Source: Phycisphaerae bacterium
GTDB taxonomy: Bacteria > Planctomycetota > Phycisphaerae > Sedimentisphaerales > Anaerobacaceae
Direction: 5' to 3'
Assembly: GCA_030604525.1 (NCBI GenBank)
Contig: JAUVVQ010000003.1
Coordinates: 29,110 to 93,109 of the forward strand
Length of the DNA: 64,000 nt
In this document: positions 28,881-37,421 of the stretch, in pieces
Numbering within the stretch: the stretch's first letter is position 1
Layout: each line of letters begins with the position of its first letter
Made by a program: the position numbers and the translations under genes
Notes under the pieces: generated by a model
What the model was told of the DNA's origin: nothing
Database searches by the model: none
The model's input: the letters and a program-made list of their open reading frames with translations, nothing else

Positions 28881-29254
28881 GTTTTCTAAAAATGAGAATC
28901 AAAACCTTCTAATTCAAATTCTAATCCTATTGCATTAAAGCCGAACTGTCAAGATTAACAAATAAACCGGACATTGCTACACCTAAGAGCAGAATAACAG
29001 CAACCTGAAAACCACTAAACACTTGCCCTACCCACTAAATAAAAACCATAATGCAGTGTTTATATATAGCTTCTTCGTGGAAATAGTATATTGATTCTTA
29101 TTATTCTTTTGAGACGTTTTGTCAAAACGTCACCTCTTCATCACCAATACTATCCCCCTACCTATTGTCATGACAAAAAACTGGGGTTTTTAAGGCGGGG
29201 GGTACAAGTTTTTGTGAATTGGCTTGCTCGATAGGTTTATATGATATTGGCGGG
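28881..29254. other. Gene-free spacer between the permease and the cytochrome group
   Basis: This 374-base AT-rich stretch has no credible gene. Its one clear structure is the near-perfect palindrome at 29113-29131, listed separately. Both flanking transcripts run on the minus strand, so it holds the end of the cytochrome transcript and the likely promoter of the permease transcript. Confidence 0.6.
29113..29131. promoter_or_regulatory. Palindromic candidate operator
   Basis: GACGTTTTG and CAAAACGTC form a perfect 9-bp inverted repeat around a single T. The ACGT-containing half-sites resemble LacI/GntR-type operators. It lies upstream of the permease/pseudogene transcript. No regulator gene is adjacent. 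Confidence 0.4.
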
Positions 29255-29920
29255 CTAAACTTTTTTTGCGTTGTTAATCATCGCCAGGTAAGCAAAAGCC
29301 ACTGCAATCACTGCAAATCCAAGGGCAATATAGCGATGGCAGGCCAAAAGAAATTTCTGAATATCTGTCCCGAACAATGTGAACATACTCAATAAGATTG
29401 ATAAAACAAGCGGCACCGCCAAAGACATAAGCAGCCAGAAAACCGCTCTCTGCAGCAGCTCCGCCCTGCCGCCGGATGGAACGTCTCCACTATCCTCCGA
29501 GAACAGCTTCCTCAACAACGGACAGCAGCTCACATCTAAGCTGTTATCCTGCGCCCACAAAACCGCCAGCAGCGCAAGGCAGAACGCAAAGACGCCCCCG
29601 AAAATAACGTGTATCATCATCCAGTAGCCGAAGATGGATTTGCCGAGAATTAAAACCGGGAAAAAGCCCGTTACAGCCAGCACCAGAAAACAAATAACAG
29701 CCAGCGCCAGAATCAACCTTCTAATCTTCAGCAAAAAGGAGGCCTTTTGAATGGGCAAAAGCAAAGTGAAGCCAAACAGGAAAAACCTCAGGCAATCCAA
29801 GGGTTTCATTGGCCGTTCCGCCCCAAACAAATCGTCGAACGAAGGCCGACGCAGGATAAAATCCAAAACGCAACCTGCCAAAACTACCAAACTTCCGATT
29901 ATCGCAATTAGAGGAAACAT
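29255..29920 (-). CDS. Membrane protein, possible b-type cytochrome partner of the multihaem cytochrome
   Basis: The 221-residue protein has about five hydrophobic segments (about 1-20, 48-65, 75-95, 100-125, 165-190 and 197-215). His residues inside or at the edge of helices (MMIHVIFGG and LLACHRYIAL) could ligate haem, as in cytochrome b561-like or related subunits, but no family signature is certain. The ATG at 29920 directly follows the TGA of the multihaem cytochrome gene (TGATATG), so translation is probably coupled. This supports a shared role in electron transfer across the membrane. The decayed paralogue lies just downstream. Confidence 0.7.
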   Translation of the reverse strand: MFPLIAIIGSLVVLAGCVLDFILRRPSFDDLFGAERPMKPLDCLRFFLFGFTLLLPIQKASFLLKIRRLILALAVICFLVLAVTGFFPVLILGKSIFGYWMMIHVIFGGVFAFCLALLAVLWAQDNSLDVSCCPLLRKLFSEDSGDVPSGGRAELLQRAVFWLLMSLAVPLVLSILLSMFTLFGTDIQKFLLACHRYIALGFAVIAVAFAYLAMINNAKKV

Positions 29921-29921
29921 A

Positions 29922-31823
29922 TCAACTTTGTCCTGCTTTATCATCTTCGGAAATTGACTTTGTAATATAACCGAGGGCTTTTAACCCGTATAATAAAAGC
30001 ACCGCAGCGATTATCATAGCAGCTATAACAGCTACAACTTTAAGCCATGGGCGAAACACAAAACTAAAGGCAAATAATTTCATATATCCCGGAGAAATAT
30101 CCTGAAACTTAAACATACTCACATACTTTCCTCTTTCGGACCGGACGGGGGTATCGACCTCAACTTTCCCGAAGCAAAAGCCCGCTTCCGTCGAGTGACA
30201 ATCCTCGCATCTCTTAGCTCCAAGCGACTGGGCGGCAGGCCGAACATTATGAGCAATAGGCCAATAATACGGCTCACCGGATTTATGCTGCTCGCCGGTC
30301 AGCTCACCTTTACCGTTAACCCGATAAAGCTTCCCTCCAGCTACGTAAACCGTTTCTGCGCTGATTTTATCCGAAAGCTGGGAAAGTATTTTCTTTATAC
30401 CCTCCTTAGTCAAATCAGGCCAGTCTCCCGATGACGGCATTGACTCTTCGGTTATAACTTTTGAGGCAATTGGCCTGATTATTTCCAGATTCAGCGGAGT
30501 TACTTTGTCGCCCTCATATCGACCCCAGTATGCAAGCCAGAGGAGTTTTGCAACTCCAATCTTACCGTCTTCTCCTTCGACAAAAACCGGATAGATTATA
30601 TGCGGCAGGACATCCTTTGATTTATTGACGTTAAGGGTTCCAAGAGCATGTGCACGCGAAGTTTTTGTACGGGTAGTCTTTTCGGCAGGCCAGGGACCAC
30701 AGTGACAGGCGGTACACGCAAGCTTCTCAAAATGAACCGGCGGTATTCCCTCGTGTTCGGCAATCGGAGCACCTAATCGCCCTGCTGCTGCGTCTGTGTT
30801 CTCCTGGCGGGTATGACAACTCCGGCAGGTAAGAGTACCCGCCAAAGGATTCGCAGAATCTGTCTGCTCGCCCTCATAGCCGCGAGTAATATTATGCTCC
30901 AGACCGTTACGGTGACAATCAATACATTTCAAACCCGACTTCAGGTGAATATCCTCAACCTGAGACCATTTTTCACCCGCATAAGGATCGAAATTGGAAT
31001 GGCAGAAATAACAACGGTCATTGGGGATGTTTCGAGTAATGTCAAAAAGAACCTGATTTTTGGAATCGAAGATGTTTTCACGATACACAACTGTTGGAGG
31101 ACGAAGCTCGGGATTATCGAAAGTTTCGGGCATTTTATAATCGAACGTTTCCGGCATGCCTGCCGCAGAGCCGGTAACAGTGGCTAATTCACTGGCACCG
31201 GTTGGGGCCCAACGAAAATTCTGGCGTGCAATCTGAATCGCACATTCGGCCTGGTCCTGGCCCGGGTGAGCATTGTGACAGGCGAGACAATTGACTTCCA
31301 GTTTCCCTGAGACAAAAGAACGCATTATCTCTTCGGGATTTTCGCTGTCGATTTGGCCCGGACCTCCGCCGGGAAAGTTCCTGCCGAAAAGCTGGGTGAA
31401 TTGCCAGGTTGTAATACCAAGCTGCCGGGGTCGAAACGTCCCAGGCCAGGGTCTGTAAGAAAGAGGAATCTGTGTACAAGTCCGAGGGTCAACATATATC
31501 CATGGCTGTCCGACCCGTCCGGGTGCTATGTCTGGGTCGAGCGCATTAAAATGCCATCCTTTTGAGATTACATCCACATTATGACAATCAGGACCGCCGC
31601 AAGTTTTAAGAGGAGAAAAAGGAAAAGCCACCTTATCAGAAGGTGTGATTTTATTACCCTCCTCATCTAAAAGAGGGATGAGATGAACGGGAACGGCACG
31701 ACTGCCATCACTTTCGTCGCCTTTGAGTTTTTTGGTATCGGATGCCGCTACCGGTGAAATCAATAAAAGGGTGACTAAGACAGCTATGTATAGATTGTTA
31801 GTCAAATTTTTGAATCCCTTCAT
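29922..31823 (-). CDS. Exported multihaem cytochrome c with C-terminal membrane anchor
   Basis: A 633-residue protein with a signal peptide (about 10-28), six CXXCH haem motifs (CLACH, CYFCH, CIDCH, CRSCH, CTACH, CEDCH) plus a first motif with wider spacing, CGGPDCH (CX4CH), suggesting seven haems. A transmembrane helix near the C-terminus (WLKVVAVIAAMIIAAVLLLY, about 590-612) anchors it. It probably carries electrons between periplasmic enzymes and a membrane quinone partner. The next gene downstream encodes a membrane protein starting at its stop codon, and the preceding gene, four bases away, encodes a Tat-exported oxidoreductase. The exact family is not recognised. Confidence 0.92.
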   Translation of the reverse strand: MKGFKNLTNNLYIAVLVTLLLISPVAASDTKKLKGDESDGSRAVPVHLIPLLDEEGNKITPSDKVAFPFSPLKTCGGPDCHNVDVISKGWHFNALDPDIAPGRVGQPWIYVDPRTCTQIPLSYRPWPGTFRPRQLGITTWQFTQLFGRNFPGGGPGQIDSENPEEIMRSFVSGKLEVNCLACHNAHPGQDQAECAIQIARQNFRWAPTGASELATVTGSAAGMPETFDYKMPETFDNPELRPPTVVYRENIFDSKNQVLFDITRNIPNDRCYFCHSNFDPYAGEKWSQVEDIHLKSGLKCIDCHRNGLEHNITRGYEGEQTDSANPLAGTLTCRSCHTRQENTDAAAGRLGAPIAEHEGIPPVHFEKLACTACHCGPWPAEKTTRTKTSRAHALGTLNVNKSKDVLPHIIYPVFVEGEDGKIGVAKLLWLAYWGRYEGDKVTPLNLEIIRPIASKVITEESMPSSGDWPDLTKEGIKKILSQLSDKISAETVYVAGGKLYRVNGKGELTGEQHKSGEPYYWPIAHNVRPAAQSLGAKRCEDCHSTEAGFCFGKVEVDTPVRSERGKYVSMFKFQDISPGYMKLFAFSFVFRPWLKVVAVIAAMIIAAVLLLYGLKALGYITKSISEDDKAGQS

Positions 31824-31826
31824 AAA

Positions 31827-33185
31827 TTAGACTTTAAAATCTTCCGGCGAGAAGTCAAGCTTTTTAGCAGCTTCGACGGCTTCATTGACCTTCAGCACCG
31901 TTACAGCCGTTTCAAAACCTACTTCAGGAGGACAATTTAGTGTCGCCTTACCACGTATGGCATTAAAGAAGTTTTCCAGGTGTGGCTGATGGAAAGGTTT
32001 GTCCATTGTAACCGGCAAATCGTATCTTGCCGCAGGTATAGACTCGCGTGCATCTACGGCGCCGGTTGTTTCGCTTGTTTGCTTTGGAGGTTCTTTTTGG
32101 AAAACATAGCCCCTCTTGACCCATGGCTGCCATTTTGTTTCCGGAACCCAATCTTCGCGATAGATACTTCCTCGATTTGAGGCTTCAGATATTAATAATG
32201 TCCCCTCATCGCCCATAAAGGTTTCGAAATATCCCTGGCTGCTGTTTGTTGTTCCGGTTTGATAAAGTGCCCGGACAATTCCTTTATTTGTTTTGTATTC
32301 ATAGATTGCCATCACATTGTCGTACCACTGGTGCTTAGTCCAGTAGTCTATGCCGCCGCCTGCTATTACAGACATAGGTGCTGTGCCCAGGTACCAGTTA
32401 TAAATGTCAATCTGGTGAGAGCCAAGGTCAACGATGGGCCCGCCACCAAGGCCTTTGTACCATCGCCAGTTTCTGAACTGCTGCATAGAATTAAAACCAT
32501 ACTTTTGAAGAGTTTCTGAATCAATATCGGTTCCCTTAGGCCAACCTTTATCTTCACAAGCAGCTTTGCTGCGGTTCCACTGTCCATTAATTGTCGTGAT
32601 ACGGCCAAGTAGATGTGCTTCGGTAATTAATTTATCGTAGCAGAAGGTATATCTTGGATTGCTTCTTCGTTGATGCCCGATTTGCATCATTTTTCCGGAT
32701 TTTTTTGCAGCTTGAACTATCTTTCGTGCCCCCTCAACTGTATTCGACATTTCTTTTTCACAGTAAACATGCAGGCCGGCCTTGAGGCATGAGACCGCAT
32801 GCTCAGCGTGCCAGAAATCAGGAGTGGCGATGATTACTGCATCGAGGTCTTTTTCTTTATCGAGCATTTCAGCATAATCAGTATAAGTATTATGTTCATG
32901 GCGATAAGCTTTTAGTCTGAGTGAGAGCCAATTTCGATTATAATCCCAGATATCGCAAACAGCTTTAAAACGAATACCGGGGATTTTCAGGCAGGAGGTT
33001 ACCAGAACTTTTCCCTCAGCGCCGGCGCCTATTAAGGCAACGTTAATATCATCAGGTTTGGATGTCTGTTGTGCCAACAGCATCGGTGAAAGGACAAGGC
33101 CTGTCCCAATCGCTGCGCTTGAACGCAGGAAAGTTCGCCTGTCAATACCTGTTTTATTTTCACTACTTTTTTTGGTGTTTTTCAT
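31827..33185 (-). CDS. Tat-exported Gfo/Idh/MocA family oxidoreductase
   Basis: The 452-residue protein has a twin-arginine signal (IDRRTFLRSSAAIGTGLVLS), then a Rossmann motif with an unusual loop (NVALIGAGAEGKVLV) and the family motif read as YCEKEMSNT, where Pro of EKP is replaced by Glu. The substrate domain has GGGPIVDLGSHQIDIYNWYL. It is likely to oxidise a sugar in the periplasm. It is separated from the multihaem cytochrome by three bases, the only Gfo/Idh gene in the window so placed, which hints at direct electron delivery. It is third in a likely five-gene operon starting at 34238. Confidence 0.92.
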   Translation of the reverse strand: MKNTKKSSENKTGIDRRTFLRSSAAIGTGLVLSPMLLAQQTSKPDDINVALIGAGAEGKVLVTSCLKIPGIRFKAVCDIWDYNRNWLSLRLKAYRHEHNTYTDYAEMLDKEKDLDAVIIATPDFWHAEHAVSCLKAGLHVYCEKEMSNTVEGARKIVQAAKKSGKMMQIGHQRRSNPRYTFCYDKLITEAHLLGRITTINGQWNRSKAACEDKGWPKGTDIDSETLQKYGFNSMQQFRNWRWYKGLGGGPIVDLGSHQIDIYNWYLGTAPMSVIAGGGIDYWTKHQWYDNVMAIYEYKTNKGIVRALYQTGTTNSSQGYFETFMGDEGTLLISEASNRGSIYREDWVPETKWQPWVKRGYVFQKEPPKQTSETTGAVDARESIPAARYDLPVTMDKPFHQPHLENFFNAIRGKATLNCPPEVGFETAVTVLKVNEAVEAAKKLDFSPEDFKV

Positions 33186-33239
33186 TTCCTGTTAAGCCTC
33201 AATTTGAGATTATATCAGAATGTTTCCGTTTTGAATAAT

Positions 33240-34238
33240 TTATGCCCGCCACCTGCGGGGTCTGTTTTTGGTGGAATCCTTTGCTAATATATTGTTAGCA
33301 ATTTCAGCATCTTCAGCCACCTGAAAATCATACATTCCGACGTTGATAAAATCGGCGCCGTTTTTAAAGGCGTATTCAAAGCCATCCCAGGGTTCGATCG
33401 CACCGGCGGCGAGAACTTTATAGGCAATCCAGGGTTTTTTAACCTTTTTCATAAATTTAATAGTCTGCTCCGGCGTCATTGACCAATAATTATCAACTTC
33501 ATAGTTATCAATAACCGCTTTGTGCTGGTCTTTTCGTCTGGCGGAGAAATAATTATTAGTATGCAGGGTTTTCATATAGAAATCTACATCCAGTCCGGCA
33601 GCTTCACATGCGATAGGGACATCAAGTGAATGTCCGGCAATCCCCGCAATCAGGCCATTAGTTTTCATAAAATCTATAACTTTGCCGAGAAGCTCTACCT
33701 TCTCTTCACTTACCCAAAGGTCTCCTATGTTACCCAGGATAAAAGCACCTACGGCTCCATTGTCGATAGCTTTTTGGACGTTGGTTTTCAGGTCGTGTTT
33801 TTCAGGAGCGCATTGTGCAATGTATTGCATCTTGCCGTCTTTTTTGTTGAATTTATTAAGTATCCGGACGCCTCGCTCATCACCATCGAGATTGCTCAAT
33901 ATAGCCGTGTTGATTCCGTGCTCCTGACAAATCCTGTAAGTCTCTGCTATCTTTTCATCTGTAAAGTAATGTTTCAGCAGGTCGGAGACATAAATAAGGT
34001 CTCTGCTGTGGGCATAGCCATTGATGAGATTTCCGCCGCAGATTAATCGGCTGATTTTAACATGTCCGATTTGGCCCATAGGCATATTCTTTAAAGAAGA
34101 AATAACAGGAGCGGTTTTGGAGTCAGCCTTTTCCTGGGCTAAAAGAATTTTTTCTTCAAGACTTAAACCCGCGGCAACACCGGCAGAAACCAGGATTGTA
34201 TTTTTCAGGAACTTTCGACGATTTAAATCTTTATTCAT
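33240..34238 (-). CDS. Tat-exported aldo/keto-reductase-like TIM-barrel protein
   Basis: The 332-residue protein has a twin-arginine signal (LNRRKFLKNTILVSAGVAAG), then a barrel domain opening MGQIGHVKISRLICGGNLI, which resembles the start of aldo/keto reductases. It includes TAILSNLDGD, GAFILGNIGDLWVSEEKVE and PWIAYKVLAAGAI. The classic Asp-Tyr-Lys-His catalytic set cannot be confirmed by eye, so activity is uncertain. The ATG at 34238 has GGAG six bases upstream; the GTG at 34250 overlaps that site. It is the first gene of the redox group that runs to 29255. Confidence 0.82.
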   Translation of the reverse strand: MNKDLNRRKFLKNTILVSAGVAAGLSLEEKILLAQEKADSKTAPVISSLKNMPMGQIGHVKISRLICGGNLINGYAHSRDLIYVSDLLKHYFTDEKIAETYRICQEHGINTAILSNLDGDERGVRILNKFNKKDGKMQYIAQCAPEKHDLKTNVQKAIDNGAVGAFILGNIGDLWVSEEKVELLGKVIDFMKTNGLIAGIAGHSLDVPIACEAAGLDVDFYMKTLHTNNYFSARRKDQHKAVIDNYEVDNYWSMTPEQTIKFMKKVKKPWIAYKVLAAGAIEPWDGFEYAFKNGADFINVGMYDFQVAEDAEIANNILAKDSTKNRPRRWRA

Positions 34239-34362
34239 CTTTATCTCCACATCATATAACCATTTTCAGTTATTCAGGATTATAGCATGATTTTATGATT
34301 ATGTCCACTAACAGCTTGTCGGCTTTTTAACTAAACAAAGGATAATACAATTCAAACACATT

Positions 34363-34535
34363 TAAGTAAACTGCTATGGGTGAAACCCGTAGTAGTTTAC
34401 TTTTCGAATGCGGTTCATAGCCCTGCCGGTCAGCTAATTCGCTAACGAAGTGCTTATCCTGAAGCTGGAGTTCAGCGGCGGGTAGTTTGTTTCTTGAAAC
34501 GGCCAGAAATTCTGTCGAGCCAGGTTCAACACATA
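34363..34535 (-). ncRNA. Candidate structured RNA (unassigned)
   Basis: On the minus strand this stretch ends in a 17-bp hairpin: AAGTAAACTACTACGGG, loop TTTCA, CCCATAGCAGTTTACTT, with only two G-U type differences. Before it lie several smaller stems (CAGAA/TTCTG, GTTT/AAAC, CTGAA/TTCAG, TTCG/CGAA). The density of paired elements and GC content stand out from the AT-rich flanks. It lies in a 437-base gene-free spacer upstream of the gene starting at 34238. A solo or relic omega-RNA/HEARO-type element is one possibility; no IscB/IsrB gene is adjacent. A 5' leader of the downstream gene is another. Confidence 0.4.
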
Positions 34536-34675
34536 CTCCAGCACCAAGCCCCTCCCCCACTCCTGCCTTCCAGGAAAAAAGATAAGCTTTGCTTAGCCAC
34601 AGAGGCCACAGAGAAAGACAATAACAAATCGTAAAAAGTGTTGTATATTATTATTATGCTATACGTTGAATTATC

Positions 34676-35293
34676 ATGAATCACGAAGAATACCTGAAAA
34701 GACGTGCTGAGCTTTTAGCAACAAGAGAGGATTCATTCGAGGCATTCGATAAATCCATATTAACTATATCAACCGGTTGCCTTGCACTATCAGTAACATT
34801 CTTAGATAAGATAGGAAGACCCTTTAATAAAGTCACATTTTTTCTCATATTTGCTTCCTGGGCTGCTTTCCTTATGGTACTTGTGTTTAATCTGGCCAGC
34901 TATCTATTTGCCAAGTCGAATATGGATAAGAAGATTGATGAACTAAACAATAAGTATGACAAGGAACTGGAAACTAAAGAAGTAGATGATGCTCCAGAGA
35001 CAGTTTATTGGCAAAATAAGGTAACAAGATTTTGCAACCAATCTGCTTTTATTGTGTTCTGTATTGGTATTTTCACAATTCTAATCTACATATCATTAAT
35101 TCAGATCAACAACTATTCCATTATGAAAAATAATTATAAGGAGCCCAGAGTAATGAGCGAAAACAAGAAGACTCAAGCTAACAGGGGCAAAACTGAAATC
35201 CCCAAAGCGATAAACACAACGGTTGATATTACAAAGGGAAAAACTGAGACATCTCAAGCTGTTATCAAGCCTACAACAAAAGAAAAGAAGTAG
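34676..35293 (+). CDS. Hypothetical membrane protein
   Basis: The 205-residue protein has an acidic N-terminal helix, then hydrophobic segments at about 35-50, 57-82 and 121-145, with a charged coiled-coil-like loop (SNMDKKIDELNNKYDKELE) between them and a Lys/Thr-rich C-terminal tail (about 160-205). No family is recognised. There is no clear ribosome-binding site before the ATG. It stands alone at the left margin of the mobile region, next to a 'GCCACAGAGG'-type short repeat (about 34595-34615), and its AT-rich codon use differs from the redox operon. It may be acquired DNA. Confidence 0.65.
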   Translation: MNHEEYLKRRAELLATREDSFEAFDKSILTISTGCLALSVTFLDKIGRPFNKVTFFLIFASWAAFLMVLVFNLASYLFAKSNMDKKIDELNNKYDKELETKEVDDAPETVYWQNKVTRFCNQSAFIVFCIGIFTILIYISLIQINNYSIMKNNYKEPRVMSENKKTQANRGKTEIPKAINTTVDITKGKTETSQAVIKPTTKEKK

Positions 35294-35494
35294 TCGAACC
35301 AACCGTTTCTACCAATCAGTAGGGACGAAAGGACGTAATTCGTTGAAACGCAAGAGATTGTATCCTCCTTCGGTGGATCTCCGCTCCGGCTTCGCCTCCG
35401 CTACGCAAAGCGACTGAGTTAAACGAAACGCTGCAACTTACACCTTAAACAAAGGAAATATTGGTCTTGACAATGGGTAGGGTCTTACTCATCG

Positions 35495-35647
35495 ATTGCT
35501 AATATAAAACTCTTGCTCATGGATGTAGATGGAGTCCTGACAAATGGCGATATTATCTATGGTTCAGGGCAGATGGAAATTAAGGTGTTCAACATACAGG
35601 ATGGTATGGGTATTACGCTTGCAAAAGCCACTGGACCCGTTTTATAA
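35495..35647 (+). pseudogene. kdsC: N-terminal fragment of KDO-8-phosphate phosphatase (kdsC)
   Basis: Fifty residues match the start of KdsC, a HAD phosphatase of lipopolysaccharide KDO synthesis: IKLLLMDVDGVLTNGDIIYG with both catalytic Asp residues, then EIKVFNIQDGMGITLAKATG. The frame then hits TAA, and the remaining two thirds of the normal about 170-residue protein are absent. No start codon in good context precedes it. It was probably truncated by the insertions around tRNA-Asp. The remainder of 35294-35885 shows no other gene. Confidence 0.75.
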
Positions 35648-35885
35648 GGAGTCCCCACTCTGTGAATGAACCGCAGCCGTTTTTGCTATGCCTCAATAAT
35701 CTGCATGGACTGCATATTTACGGTAAGTCCCATATAGGTGGTTGGCAACGTTTTTGCGATTGCCCCAAAAATATTCAGGTTATTGATAACCACTAAGATT
35801 GCCTTAAGAAAAGCTGAACTGAAAAAATGCTGTCCAGTTAAGTAATTGTGATCGACTATTCCATCGCAACTGATTACAGTATTAA

Positions 35886-36284
35886 GAAGGATGTCCTCAA
35901 AACAAAAAAAAAGAGGGGAAAGAAATTTTATTGTTTGACTTTGAGCTCTTCATAGGTGGCAAGTGGACACTTTCCAACGCAGGGAACAAGGTAATCAACA
36001 ATTTCACAAAACAGTTTGACAAGATATTGGCTATAGCCCATTTGAACAAGGGAACCTTCCATGATATACGCAAGACAGCCATCACCAATTGGTTCCGGCA
36101 AGGATTGAGTGAATATGATGTAATGACACTTGCCGGACATGCCAACTTTTCTACAACTCACAAATTCTATTTGGCCGTGGCAGATGATTTAATTAGCAGG
36201 GCAAGACTGGCAACCACACATCAGGTCAGCCAGGAACTGCTAGAAAAGTGTTGCCAGAATAGTCAGAGAGGAGTAGACCTGTGA
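35886..36284 (+). pseudogene. Tyrosine recombinase/phage-type integrase, C-terminal fragment
   Basis: This frame (133 codons) contains the C-terminal catalytic box of tyrosine recombinases: FHDIRKTAITNWF (HxxR), then VMTLAGHANFSTTHKFYLAV with the second His and the nucleophilic Tyr. The N-terminal arm and core-binding domains and the first catalytic Arg are missing, and a stop closes the frame upstream at 35883-35885, so it cannot be active. Its last codons lie inside the direct repeat that leads into a tRNA-Asp fragment, the usual position of an integrase beside its attachment site. Confidence 0.8.
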
Positions 36285-36418
36285 GCAAAAAAGTGGTGCA
36301 GACGGCTTTTTTGAGGGCTCAACGAAAAGAGCCAGCAAGCGTAAATGCTTACTGGCCAATCACTTAACAAACGAGGCCGATGAGACTTGAACTCACAACC
36401 TTCGGATCGACAGTCCGA
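36269..36418. repeat. Left direct repeat: integrase end, hairpin and 3' part of tRNA-Asp
   Basis: It matches 39833-39992. It includes the integrase stop region (GGAGTAGACCTGTGAG), a decayed hairpin (36321-36352) and 46 identical bases (36373-36418) that equal the 3' part of tRNA-Asp up to the anticodon arm. After this the sequences diverge, so there is no tRNA gene here. It is probably the left attachment site. Confidence 0.85.
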
Positions 36419-36772
36419 CAATCGCGTTTGTAAGTCCTTGTAAACAAAGGGTTAATGGCGGCGTAAAAAAGAGTTATGAGATTGACCGTAGAACAACCGA
36501 AGACTGACAGAGCATCAGACGTGCAAGTTTGGTGCACATTTTGGTGCACAGGCGATAGTTTGTACAATCCATTTTTAAGATAGTAATGTCATGATTATCG
36601 AAGCTTCCATAATCATGCCAGGTCTCAACAGATTCTTTAAGAGACCTAATACAAAGTTTTTCGTCCAGCATCCAGCAATCAAGCTTTAGTTTAGCTTGCT
36701 TTCTGACGCCCATATTTCAATTCTAAGCTGCTTTTTGTTTCCACGGCCCAAATTACCCCTAATCCAGTTTCA

Positions 36773-36860
36773 ATTCACCGTTATAGAAGCGCCTCAAAAG
36801 TCAGCCGAACTTCATTATACACGTTTATAGCAGAAAAATGAAGGTTTTGCAAGTTTTAAG
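36773..36860. repeat. Direct repeat, copy 1 (copy 2 at 37252-37339)
   Basis: A core of 32 identical bases (36788-36819 and 37267-37298, containing CCTCAAAAGTCAGCCGAACT) sits within about 88 similar bases, from 'attcaccg' to 'gcaagtt'. The copies are 479 bases apart, both upstream of the AAA ATPase gene. Confidence 0.85.
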
Positions 36861-37251
36861 CCACTGCAGTTTTGTCGCCAATTTCAACGTGACTTGTTTC
36901 CCAAAAAACCGAGTGTATAGTCAAATAATAGCGAATAGCATTTAATGACGCAAAATGCGAATTATATGCCCGGAGAAATAAATGCCTGTTTTTTAAGGAT
37001 AAACCGCATTTTTAAGTGTCCGACGATCGCTTGACAACTACATGCAGGCCTGTTGCAGACGTGTTGCAAATTTTAGACTTGGATTAACCTTTTTATATCT
37101 CATCTTAATTTCATCATGTAACTCAAAAACATTGCATTTTATCAATTCTCATCAAGTGCCTACCATTGTTTCGACTCTCAAAAAGCTCTACAGTTCGATT
37201 CTCAGAGCCTTTTATGCTTTTATGGTCTAAACTACCCTTGATGATGCTTTG

Positions 37252-37339
37252 ATTCACCGTTTCAGTAGCGCCTCAAAAGTCAGCCGAACTTCATTATATG
37301 CGTTTATAGCACAGCAATAAGGTTTTTGCAAGTTATAAG
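37252..37339. repeat. Direct repeat, copy 2
   Basis: This is the second copy of the repeat at 36773-36860. It ends about 80 bases before the ATPase start codon, so it could carry that gene's promoter. The same core also hints at duplication of a mobile-element end. Confidence 0.85.
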
Positions 37340-37421
37340 TGCGACGGTAAAAAATATGCCATTTTTATAAATTTACGATTTTATGATTGACTTTTAGGAC
37401 ACTTGTGCCGATAATTCCACC

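Larger units (their letters stand above)
36419..37421. other. Gene-free stretch inside the tRNA-linked island
   Basis: No credible gene. It holds a pair of 'TTTGGTGCACA'-like repeats (about 36526-36551), the first and second copies of an 88-bp direct repeat (36773-36860 and 37252-37339) and AT-rich sequence. Short frames on both strands lack start signals and family similarity. Confidence 0.6.

Noticed and set aside
34363..34401. Group II intron domain or simple terminator
   Set aside because: No reverse transcriptase, no domain V consensus recognised, and no T-run after the hairpin; kept only as an unassigned RNA candidate.
36373..36421. Second tRNA gene
   Set aside because: Only the 3' part up to the anticodon arm is present; D arm and 5' acceptor strand are missing, so it is an attachment-site copy.
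36364..36713. Short minus-strand frames in the island
   Set aside because: They run over the tRNA fragment and TGCACA repeats, without ribosome sites or recognisable domains.
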